Translations under genes and position numbers: made by a program
Notes under the pieces: generated by a model
Databases searched by the model: none
What the model was told of the DNA's origin: nothing
The model's input: only the letters and a program-made list of their open reading frames with translations
DNA from: Fundicoccus_A sp052115865
GTDB lineage: Bacteria; Bacillota; Bacilli; Lactobacillales; Aerococcaceae
Direction: 5' to 3'
NCBI RefSeq assembly: GCF_052115865.1
Contig: NZ_JBQKME010000004.1
Coordinates: 62,001-126,000 of the forward strand
Length of the DNA stretch: 64,000 nt
Shown here: positions 1 to 7,553 of the stretch, piece after piece
Layout of the letters: every line of letters begins with the position of its first letter
Numbering within the stretch: the stretch's first letter is position 1

Positions 1-627
1 TAATGAATAATAGAAAGCTAAGGCAATTGCAACTAAACTAAAAGCAAAACTTAATTTACTCACTAACTGATTTGAAATTGCTTGTGCTTTATGGCTAATA
101 ATGGATCGAAGGGATGAGTGCTCCAGTTGTAAGCCAGCATTTAAGATAACAATTGGCAATAAAGCAAATAAGAAACTGTTGGTCACTGTTTGCGTTTGTA
201 TATAAAAAGCAATCGTCTGCAAGACAAAACTATTAAAAAAGACATTTAAAACAAAATGATAAAAAGTTTGTGTAAAATCATAAGGAAAATATTGGATATG
301 GATAAACACCAGATATAAAATCAATAATAAATTAATAATCCAATGCTGGTTCAGTAAAAAGTAAATACTCGAAGAAATAAGGATGACCTCAAGTATGGCG
401 ATAATCACGATGGAAGTAGATTTTATTTCCTTTTTAACAAACCGTATAAAAAAGTATTGATCGATTAATTGGGTACATAACACAATAAAAAAAAGAACTA
501 TAAAATCGCCCCAATTAAATTGTTGGGTTAAATTGTAGCTAACCGCAGATCCAAAAAAGAAATAGGAAAAAGGAGCTACGATTATTTTAAGTAAGGGATG
601 TTGTAAAAACTTAATAAGTGATTTCAT
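1..627 (-). CDS. Multi-pass membrane protein of unknown function (3' end outside window)
   Basis: An uninterrupted reverse-strand frame starts at the ATG complementary to 625-627 and runs off the left edge, giving at least 209 residues. The start reads MKSLIKFLQHPLLKIIVAPF. Several hydrophobic stretches follow (around residues 17-30, 41-52, 72-88, 97-110, 128-140 and 150-165), so this is a polytopic integral membrane protein. I see no catalytic signature: in particular no DxxxD metal motif of the UbiA prenyltransferases, which have a similar look. It is divergent from metK with about 260 bp between them. Function unknown; the reading frame itself is well supported, the family is not. Confidence 0.6.
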   Translation of the reverse strand, partial: MKSLIKFLQHPLLKIIVAPFSYFFFGSAVSYNLTQQFNWGDFIVLFFIVLCTQLIDQYFFIRFVKKEIKSTSIVIIAILEVILISSSIYFLLNQHWIINLLLILYLVFIHIQYFPYDFTQTFYHFVLNVFFNSFVLQTIAFYIQTQTVTNSFLFALLPIVILNAGLQLEHSSLRSIISHKAQAISNQLVSKLSFAFSLVAIALAFYYSL

Positions 628-790
628 CAAAAAAACCTTTCATTCATACAAAATATTTATTTAAAATAGAACTGTATTTTATAGTAAAGGAATATGAAAA
701 GATAATCAATAAGAAGAAATAGTTTTCATCAGATTGTAAGAATTTTAGCAAGTTCTACTAAAAACTAATGATTAATTTTCAATTGTTCTG

Positions 791-796
791 TATAAT
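791..796 (+). promoter_or_regulatory. Putative -10 box of the metK promoter
   Basis: A perfect TATAAT lies at 791-796, a few bases before the SMK-box RNA begins. The -35 region about 17 bp upstream is weak (TGATTA-like at 769-774). Transcription starting around 803 would place the whole riboswitch in the leader. Confidence 0.55.
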
Positions 797-801
797 CAAT
801 T

Positions 802-887
802 GTGTTACAATTCGCAATTCCCGATAGGGTTTAATTCTTTTTGAATTCAACATGCCTTGTAACCGAAAATAAAAAGGGGGAATTTAT
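802..887 (+). promoter_or_regulatory. SMK-box (SAM-III) riboswitch
   Basis: The leader has the conserved parts of the SMK box: GTTACAA near 804-810, AATTCCCGATAGGG at 816-829, CCTTGTAACCGAAA at 855-868 and the Shine-Dalgarno GGGGGAAT at 876-883. GTTACAA pairs with TTGTAAC to form the ligand-binding helix, and ATTCCC can pair with GGGGGAAT. In this family SAM binding stabilises the pairing that hides the ribosome binding site, so metK translation falls when SAM is abundant. The element sits directly in front of the TTG start of metK, which is its standard location in Lactobacillales. The assignment rests on recognition of conserved blocks, not on a covariance search. Confidence 0.9.
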
Positions 888-2081
888 TTGTTAGAAAGAA
901 AGTTATTTACTTCAGAATCCGTGACAGAAGGGCATCCAGATAAGATTGCCGACCAGATTAGTGATGCAGTCTTAGATGCGATTTTAGCACAAGATTCCTG
1001 TGCTCGTGTTGCTTGTGAAACCATTGTGAATACTGGGATGGTAGTCGTTTTTGGTGAAGTGACAACGAGTGCTCAAATCGATATCCAAAAAATTGTCCGT
1101 CAAAAAATAGCTGAAATTGGTTATGTGGATGGGAAATATGGCTTTGATGCAGAAAATGTCGCTGTCTTGGTAGCACTTGATGAACAATCGGCGGATATTG
1201 CTCAAGGAGTCGACCAAGCCGTCGAAACGAGAGGATCCAACACTGAACAAGAAATTGGTGCAGGCGATCAAGGGTTAATGTTTGGTTATGCGACGAATGA
1301 AACAAAACAATTTATGCCTTTAGCCATTGAGCTCAGTCATTTATTAGCCCAACAATTAACAGCTGTCCGGAAAAATGGAATCTTAGATTATTTAGGTCCG
1401 GATGGAAAAACACAAGTAACGATTGAATATGACGAAGAAAATCAAGTTCATCGCATCCATAACTTAGTCATCAGTGCTCAACATAGTCCCGATATTGAAC
1501 TGGCTCAATTGAAAGCTGATATCATCGAACATGTGATTAAACCGGTTGTTCCGGAAAATTGGCTCGATGCTGAAACAAAATACTACATTAACCCAACTGG
1601 TCGCTTTGTAATTGGAGGCCCTGTGGGGGACTCCGGTTTAACTGGACGCAAGATCATTGTTGACACCTACGGTGGATTTGCACACCATGGAGGTGGGGCG
1701 TTTTCAGGAAAAGACGCTACGAAAGTAGATCGATCTGGTTCCTATGCGGCCCGTTACATCGCCAAAAACATCGTCGCTGCTGGTCTTGCTGAACGTTGTG
1801 AAATCCAAATTGCTTATGCCATTGGTGTAGCAGAACCTGTGTCCATCATGATTGATACATTTAACAGCAGTGCATTGACCAACGATCAGCTAACTCAAAT
1901 GGTTCGCCAGTTATTTACTTTAACACCGAGTGGTATTATAAAAATGCTCGATTTAAGAAAGCCAATCTATGGTCAAACAGCTGCTTATGGACATTTTGGT
2001 CGTTATGATATTGAATTTCCTTGGGAAAAATTGGACCGCGTAGATGATTTGAAAGAAGCGGCTAAACAATTCAATCTTTAA
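888..2081 (+). CDS. metK: S-adenosylmethionine synthetase
   Basis: Makes S-adenosylmethionine from ATP and methionine in the cytoplasm; the product is also the ligand of the riboswitch in its own leader. The 397-residue length is normal. Visible signatures are GHPDKIADQ (15-23), GAGDQG (124-129) and GGGAFSGKD (268-276), the ATP/metal/phosphate binding segments of the family. The start is TTG at 888, seven bases after the GGGGG ribosome binding site. The 3' end overlaps the convergent methyltransferase gene by 11 bp, so no terminator separates the two. Identification is secure. Confidence 0.97.
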   Translation: MLERKLFTSESVTEGHPDKIADQISDAVLDAILAQDSCARVACETIVNTGMVVVFGEVTTSAQIDIQKIVRQKIAEIGYVDGKYGFDAENVAVLVALDEQSADIAQGVDQAVETRGSNTEQEIGAGDQGLMFGYATNETKQFMPLAIELSHLLAQQLTAVRKNGILDYLGPDGKTQVTIEYDEENQVHRIHNLVISAQHSPDIELAQLKADIIEHVIKPVVPENWLDAETKYYINPTGRFVIGGPVGDSGLTGRKIIVDTYGGFAHHGGGAFSGKDATKVDRSGSYAARYIAKNIVAAGLAERCEIQIAYAIGVAEPVSIMIDTFNSSALTNDQLTQMVRQLFTLTPSGIIKMLDLRKPIYGQTAAYGHFGRYDIEFPWEKLDRVDDLKEAAKQFNL

Positions 2082-2646
2082 TCCGTTCAATGACCAAAAC
2101 AAATGGCGGATTATTCGCTTGATTAATAAGCTGATATTGTAAAACTTGAAAGAACGTTTGTGGCCAAGAGGGTAATTTTTGGAGCAAGCGTTCTTTTTCT
2201 ATTTGCCCTTCAGGGTGACCAGGGTATACGACCACAATTATTTTACCCCCTTTAACTAAATATCGCTGCATCTTTTCTAAAGCTTCCATGGTTGAATCTG
2301 CTCGTGTTGTGATAGAGTGATCTCCTTTGGGTAAATAACCTAAATTAAAAATTGCCCCATGAATTTGAGCGTCATTTTCTAAATATTGTTCAATATTAGC
2401 ATGTGAATCCAAAATGAATTGATGGTTTGTAGCAGTGGTATTTATTTGATTGATCTTGGCTTGGCTTGTTTCCAAGGCTTGTTCTTGAATATCAAAAGCG
2501 AGTAAAGAACCTTTAAAGTCGGGATGTTGCATAAGATATAGACTATCGTGACCATTACCAAGGGTAGCATCAATAAATTGACCTTTTGGAAAATGTTGAA
2601 TCAATTCATCCAGAATAAAATGAGAGTATTGAATAGCGTTTAACAT
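2071..2646 (-). CDS. mnmM: SAM-dependent methyltransferase, MnmM/YtqB-like (tRNA wobble uridine)
   Basis: A 191-residue class I Rossmann methyltransferase. Motif I reads FIDATLGNGHDS (24-35), an acidic strand-2 end follows (FDIQ, 51-54), and NLGYLPKGDH (101-110) occupies the motif IV position; this last motif is characteristic of the YtqB family. MnmM of Bacillus subtilis methylates 5-aminomethyl-2-thiouridine at the wobble position of tRNA, and I infer the same job here. It is convergent with metK, which makes its cofactor, and overlaps the metK 3' end by 11 bp. A good ribosome binding site (GGAG) precedes the ATG. The family is clear; the exact tRNA target is by homology. Confidence 0.8.
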   Translation of the reverse strand: MLNAIQYSHFILDELIQHFPKGQFIDATLGNGHDSLYLMQHPDFKGSLLAFDIQEQALETSQAKINQINTTATNHQFILDSHANIEQYLENDAQIHGAIFNLGYLPKGDHSITTRADSTMEALEKMQRYLVKGGKIIVVVYPGHPEGQIEKERLLQKLPSWPQTFFQVLQYQLINQANNPPFVLVIERIKD

Positions 2647-2743
2647 AGAATCTCCTTTACATTACATAACTGTGACAAATATTACTTTTATTAAAAGTAG
2701 ACTAAAAGACAACGATTTATGTATTTTTTATGAATTTATTTTA

Positions 2744-2749
2744 TATAAT
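2744..2749 (+). promoter_or_regulatory. Putative -10 box for the LysM glucosaminidase gene
   Basis: TATAAT at 2744-2749 stands 42 bp before the TTG start at 2792, with a GGGAGGA ribosome binding site between them at 2778-2784. No convincing -35 hexamer is visible. Just upstream, a short palindrome ACTTTTATTAAAAGT lies near 2684-2698. Confidence 0.45.
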
Positions 2750-2791
2750 TGATGAACGAGAAACAATCATTAAGATTGGGAGGAAATTGAA

Positions 2792-4741
2792 TTGAGTCTT
2801 AAACGTCAAGATATCATTGATTCTAAAAATGCGCTAAGAAAGCTATACTATACAAAACAAATTATGACGACTGTTAATAAAGGTCTCGTTTTGCTTAGTG
2901 CGACTGCTGTTTTAACACAAGTAGCGACACAGCCCACAAAGGTAGAGGCTAATGATTCTGTCTTTACGACACGTGTTAGCAAATCGACCTTTTTATCTAC
3001 TATTTCTGAGCATGCGCGTGCCATTGCTGCTAGCAATAATCTATATGCATCTGTCATGATTGCACAAGCTGCTTTGGAAACAGGCTGGGGTAATAGTACA
3101 TTAGCTCAAGCACCTTACAATAATTTATTCGGAATTAAAGGTATTTATAATGGAAATTCCGTTGACATGAACACACTTGAAGATGATGGGACAGGTTCTT
3201 ATTATGGCATTGTCGATTCATTTAAAATGTATCCTTCAATTGCGGAATCTTTAGCTGATTATGCTGATGTTATTATTGGCACAGGGTCACAATGGCGAGC
3301 TGAATTCTATTCAGGAGCTCGTTATAGCAATACGACCTCTTATCAAGATGCAACAGCACATTTAACAGGTCGGTATGCTACAGATACGCGCTACGGCAGT
3401 AAATTAAATCAGATTATTGAAGAAAATAACTTAACGCAATATGATATGATTCGCGAGGGGACCACACCGGTAGTGACAAATCCACCTGCTGAAGCAGTAA
3501 CCCCGCCAAGCAATGGTAAAACTTACCGTGTTGTTGCAGGTGACACTTACTGGTCATTGGCGAAAAGATTTGGTATAACCGTAGCGGCTTTACAAAGCGC
3601 GAACAACGCAACAAATTCAAACCTTTTAATTGGAATGACATTAAATATCCCTGTTGCTGGCGCTGAACAAGGTGGGAATGAAACAACCACTCCTGAAGTT
3701 GAAACCCCAGTAACGCCAACACAACCTGAAGATAATAAAACAGAAACGCCAACAACGAGTTCAAATGTCTATGTTGTTAAATCTGGCGATACCTTCTGGT
3801 CTATTTCTAAAAAATATGGAACAACTGTTGCGAATTTATATGCTTTAAATGGTACAACTTCTAGTGCATTGCGCGTTGGACAAGCCATTAAAGTCCCTGG
3901 ACAAGCTGATCCAACAACTAAACCAGAAGAAAATAATGCGAATCAAAACAATAATAACAATAGTAATAATGGTAACAACAACCAAAATAATAATACGCCA
4001 ACACCAACACAACCAACAGCTAATACCTATACCGTTAAAGCTGGTGATACCTATTGGGCCTTGGCACAACGTTTTGGGACGACAGTTGCTAGTTTACAAC
4101 AATTAAATGGTACAACATCAAGCAATTTAAGTGTTGGACAAAGTCTAAAAGTTCCATCAACGACATCGAATAGCAATGGAAATAATAGTAACCAATCGAA
4201 TAATAGCAACAACAATTCAAATACCCCAACGAAACCAGTTGAAAACAAACCTACCGTTCCAAGTAACAACAATACCAATGGTTCATATGTTGTCAAAGCT
4301 GGCGATACTTATTGGGCAATTGCTAATCGTTATAATACAACCGTTGCAAACTTGCAAAGCTTAAACAATGCTACTAGTTCACTCTTATCTGTTGGTCAAA
4401 CATTAGTTGTTCCAACTCAATCAACAATTGTTACTACACCAACTGTTACTGCACCAACTGAAAACAAGCTTGAAACAGTAACGCCAGTTGAAGAAGTTGT
4501 CACAGAAGTTGAAGAAACTGTTGTTGAAACGGCTACTCCAGAAGTGGTTGTTGAAACGGCTACTCCAGAAGTGGTTGAGGAAACAATAACTGAAGATGTG
4601 GCTGAAGTAGTCCAACAACATACGGTCAAAGCTGGTGAAACACTTTATTCTATCGCAAAACGTTATAACTTAAATGTTTATGATCTAATTGCACAAAATG
4701 GTGGAACAGTTATTCGTATTGGACAAGTGATTAGCTGGTAA
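2792..4741 (+). CDS. Secreted N-acetylglucosaminidase (GH73) with five LysM repeats
   Basis: A 649-residue peptidoglycan hydrolase. The N-terminus carries a signal peptide with a hydrophobic core near 30-45 and a likely cleavage after VEA (51-53). The GH73 domain spans about 64-215; its probable catalytic acid is Glu96 in AALETGWGNS, followed by NNLFGIKG. Five LysM domains for glycan binding lie at about 245-287, 326-369, 412-455, 498-541 and 610-649, each with a (S/A)GDT or AGET core. They are joined by Asn- or Pro/Thr-rich linkers. The layout matches AtlA/LytB-type daughter-cell separation enzymes, which is the inferred role. The start is TTG with a strong GGGAGGA site. An exact 27-bp duplication lies just before the last LysM. 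Confidence 0.92.
   Translation: MSLKRQDIIDSKNALRKLYYTKQIMTTVNKGLVLLSATAVLTQVATQPTKVEANDSVFTTRVSKSTFLSTISEHARAIAASNNLYASVMIAQAALETGWGNSTLAQAPYNNLFGIKGIYNGNSVDMNTLEDDGTGSYYGIVDSFKMYPSIAESLADYADVIIGTGSQWRAEFYSGARYSNTTSYQDATAHLTGRYATDTRYGSKLNQIIEENNLTQYDMIREGTTPVVTNPPAEAVTPPSNGKTYRVVAGDTYWSLAKRFGITVAALQSANNATNSNLLIGMTLNIPVAGAEQGGNETTTPEVETPVTPTQPEDNKTETPTTSSNVYVVKSGDTFWSISKKYGTTVANLYALNGTTSSALRVGQAIKVPGQADPTTKPEENNANQNNNNNSNNGNNNQNNNTPTPTQPTANTYTVKAGDTYWALAQRFGTTVASLQQLNGTTSSNLSVGQSLKVPSTTSNSNGNNSNQSNNSNNNSNTPTKPVENKPTVPSNNNTNGSYVVKAGDTYWAIANRYNTTVANLQSLNNATSSLLSVGQTLVVPTQSTIVTTPTVTAPTENKLETVTPVEEVVTEVEETVVETATPEVVVETATPEVVEETITEDVAEVVQQHTVKAGETLYSIAKRYNLNVYDLIAQNGGTVIRIGQVISW
4520..4573 (+). repeat. 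27-bp exact tandem duplication inside the LysM gene
   Basis: Positions 4520-4546 and 4547-4573 are identical. Each encodes the nonapeptide VVETATPEV in the linker before LysM 5. The period is a multiple of three, so the frame is kept; linker length can vary by slippage here. Confidence 0.85.
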
Positions 4742-4746
4742 GCGAC

Positions 4747-4775
4747 TTGAAAGAATGCTAAAAGCATGATATGGT
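4747..4775 (+). promoter_or_regulatory. Putative promoter of the leuS T-box transcript
   Basis: TTGAAA at 4747-4752 and TATGGT at 4770-4775 are separated by exactly 17 bp. Transcription from here would start near 4782 and include the whole T-box leader. It begins six bases after the stop codon of the LysM gene. Confidence 0.5.
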
Positions 4776-4781
4776 AATCAA

Positions 4782-5040
4782 GAATTAAATAATAAACTGT
4801 AGTAGAAATAGTAGGAAGTCATCCAGTAATAGAGAGCTTATGTGTGGTGGAAATAAGTCTGGAAAGCTTTTGAACTCATCTATGTTGGGCTATTTTGAAT
4901 AAAGTAGAAATAGACGCTTAAGCTGTGTTATAGCTACTGAGGTAAATAAGTTTAGGTTATTTACGAACATAGGTGGTACCGTGCATGATTGCGCCCTATA
5001 TTATTTAGTTTAACTAGATAATGTAGGGTTATTTTTATAG
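4782..5040 (+). promoter_or_regulatory. T-box leader (leucine) controlling leuS
   Basis: The T-box sequence AGGTGGTACCGTG lies at 4971-4983 and is followed by an intrinsic terminator. A plausible specifier codon CTC (Leu) lies in TTGAACTCATC near 4869-4879, inside what would be the stem I internal loop; the downstream gene is leuS, which agrees. In this class, uncharged tRNA-Leu pairs with the specifier and with the T-box bulge and stabilises the antiterminator, letting transcription proceed. This leader fills most of the 325-bp gap between the LysM gene and leuS. T-box identity is secure; the specifier is my reading and was not folded. Confidence 0.9.
4994..5038 (+). terminator. T-box regulated intrinsic terminator before leuS
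   Basis: The arms CCCTATATTATTTAG and CTAGATAATGTAGGG (4994-5028) form an imperfect long stem, followed by the T-rich stretch TTATTTTTAT. Its 5' arm is adjacent to the T-box, as required for the alternative antiterminator. Confidence 0.8.
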
Positions 5041-5066
5041 AGATATTTATTTTATGGAGGAAGAAA

Positions 5067-7484
5067 ATGACTTATCAACATCGAATTATTGAATCAAAAT
5101 GGCAGCAATATTGGGAAGACAAAAATATTTTTAAAACAGAAGACCGAGGGGTAGATTATCCTTCGTATTATGTTTTAGATATGTTTCCTTATCCATCAGG
5201 TAAAGGTTTACATGTTGGGCATGCCAAACCTTATACAGCGACTGATATTATTGCTCGTATGAAACGTGCGCAAGGTTATGATGTTTTGCATCCAATGGGA
5301 TGGGATGCTTTTGGATTACCGGCTGAGCAATATGCTTTGGATACAGGGAATGATCCAGCGGTATTTACTGAGGAAAACATTCAGACTTTTAAACGTCAAA
5401 TCAATGAGTTAGGTTTTTCTTACGATTGGGATCGTGAAGTGAATACAACGGATCCAGATTTTTATAAATGGACGCAGTGGATATTTATTCAATTGCTTGA
5501 AAAAGGTTTGGCATACCAAACAGATGTGATGGTTAACTGGTGTCCAGCTCTTGGAACGGTTTTAGCCAATGAAGAAGTTGTTGATGGGGTTTCAGAACGT
5601 GGGGGGCATCCTGTGTTCCGTAAACCAATGCGTCAATGGGTATTGAAAATTACAGAATATGCGGATCGTTTGTTAGAAGATTTAGAAGAGTTAGATTGGC
5701 CTGAAAGTCTAAAAGAAATGCAACGTAATTGGATTGGAAAGTCTGAAGGTGCTTTGATTAACTTCCCAGTTGTTGGTAAAGATCAAATTATTCAAACTTA
5801 TACAACCAGACCGGATACGCTTTTTGGTACGTCGTATATTGTAGTGGCTCCTGAGGGAGATTTGGCTAAAGGATTGATTACGCCAGATCAAGAAGAAGAA
5901 GCATTAGCCTACATTAGCCAAGTAGAGTCTAAATCAGAATTAGAGAGAACGTCATTGACGAAGGAAAAAACTGGTGTGTTCTCAGGTTCTTATGTTATCA
6001 ATCCTGCAACGAATGAAGAAATTCCCGTTTGGATTGCTGAATATGTAATCGCATCTTATGGAACAGGAGCGGTAATGGGGTCTGCTGGTCATGACAGCCG
6101 TGACTTTGAGTTTGCGACTAAATTTAATTTACCAATTATTGAAATTATTGATGCGGGTGAACAAGGACTGCCTTATTTGGAAGATGGCATTCATGTGAAC
6201 TCTGAATTTTTAAATGGTTTAAATTCAGAAGAAGCGATTACGAAAATGATTGATTGGTTGGAAGAAAATAACCATGGGGAGCGGCAAATTAATTACCGTC
6301 TGCGTGACTGGGTCTTCTCAAGACAACGTTATTGGGGTGAGCCAATTCCTGTTATTCACTGGGAAGATGGTACAACAACCGCTGTTCCAGAAGAAGAATT
6401 GCCTTTACTTTTACCAGTGACCGACAAAATCCAACCAAGTGGAACGGGTGAATCACCACTTGCTAACATTGAAGAATGGGTAAATGTTGTTGATGAGAAA
6501 ACAGGCATGAAAGGGCGTCGCGAAACAAATACGATGCCACAATGGGCGGGTAGTTCATGGTACTTCTTACGCTATATGGATAATAAATCACAGGATACAT
6601 TGGTTTCAAAAGAAGCGATTGAAAAATGGCATAATGTTGATTTATATGTTGGAGGTGCTGAGCATGCGGTTCTTCACTTATTATATGCTCGATTCTGGCA
6701 TAAATTCCTATATGATTTAGGAATCGTTGATACAAAAGAACCATTCCAAAAGTTATTTAATCAAGGAATGATTTTAGGGTCTAATAATGACAAGATGTCG
6801 AAATCTAAAGGGAATATTGTTAATCCAGATGATGTGGTTAAGGACTATGGAGCAGATACGTTACGCTTGTATGAAATGTTCATGGGACCATTAGACGCTT
6901 CTATTGCTTGGAGTGAAAATGGTTTAGAAGGTAGTCGCCGTTTCCTAGATCGTGTATGGCGCCTGTTTGTTAATGAAGAAGAAGGTGTCTTAAATACATC
7001 GATCCAAGAAAGTGATGACAAAACATTAGAACGTGTTTACCATCAAACCGTTAAAAAAGTGACCGAAGATTATGAACAATTGCATTTTAATACGGCTATT
7101 TCACAAATGATGATTTTCTTAAATGAAGCTCGAAGTGCAGATGTTGTTCCAATGGAATATGCTAAAGGCTTTATTAAGCTATTAGCTCCAATTGCTCCGC
7201 ATTTAATGGAAGAAATTTGGTCCATTATGGGTGAGATAGAAAGTGTATCACTTGCGACTTGGCCTGAATTTGTAGAAGCATTAACCATTGAAGATCAAAT
7301 TGAAATAGTTATTCAAATTAATGGTAAAGTTAGAACCAAGAAAATGATTGCTTCTGATTTATCTAAAGAAGAATTAGAAAAAATTGCTTTAGAAGATGAA
7401 ACCATTCAAGCTGAGATTGCCAATAAGACTCTACGTAAAGTTATTGCAGTACCAAATCGTTTAGTGAATATTGTAGCTAATTAA
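5067..7484 (+). CDS. leuS: Leucyl-tRNA synthetase
   Basis: Charges tRNA-Leu with leucine. The 805-residue length is typical of bacterial LeuRS. The class I HIGH motif appears as HVGH (49-52) within PYPSGKGLHVGH, and the KMSKS loop as DKMSKSKGN near residue 575. Between them lies the CP1 editing domain (about 220-410, including the GTGAVMG segment near 332). The C-terminal anticodon-binding region is complete. The ATG follows a GGAGGAAG site with normal spacing. Expression is governed by the T-box just upstream. Secure. Confidence 0.97.
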   Translation: MTYQHRIIESKWQQYWEDKNIFKTEDRGVDYPSYYVLDMFPYPSGKGLHVGHAKPYTATDIIARMKRAQGYDVLHPMGWDAFGLPAEQYALDTGNDPAVFTEENIQTFKRQINELGFSYDWDREVNTTDPDFYKWTQWIFIQLLEKGLAYQTDVMVNWCPALGTVLANEEVVDGVSERGGHPVFRKPMRQWVLKITEYADRLLEDLEELDWPESLKEMQRNWIGKSEGALINFPVVGKDQIIQTYTTRPDTLFGTSYIVVAPEGDLAKGLITPDQEEEALAYISQVESKSELERTSLTKEKTGVFSGSYVINPATNEEIPVWIAEYVIASYGTGAVMGSAGHDSRDFEFATKFNLPIIEIIDAGEQGLPYLEDGIHVNSEFLNGLNSEEAITKMIDWLEENNHGERQINYRLRDWVFSRQRYWGEPIPVIHWEDGTTTAVPEEELPLLLPVTDKIQPSGTGESPLANIEEWVNVVDEKTGMKGRRETNTMPQWAGSSWYFLRYMDNKSQDTLVSKEAIEKWHNVDLYVGGAEHAVLHLLYARFWHKFLYDLGIVDTKEPFQKLFNQGMILGSNNDKMSKSKGNIVNPDDVVKDYGADTLRLYEMFMGPLDASIAWSENGLEGSRRFLDRVWRLFVNEEEGVLNTSIQESDDKTLERVYHQTVKKVTEDYEQLHFNTAISQMMIFLNEARSADVVPMEYAKGFIKLLAPIAPHLMEEIWSIMGEIESVSLATWPEFVEALTIEDQIEIVIQINGKVRTKKMIASDLSKEELEKIALEDETIQAEIANKTLRKVIAVPNRLVNIVAN

Positions 7485-7553
7485 TAACAATCAGCATAAA
7501 AATAAGGTATACTATCAATAGATAACTTTTGTCTGCAAGGAGATGAGAACCGT

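Noticed and set aside
4417..4629. Reverse-strand frames across the Thr/Val/Glu-rich linker of the LysM gene
   Set aside because: They are shadows of the repetitive linker codons, lack ribosome binding sites and resemble no protein family.
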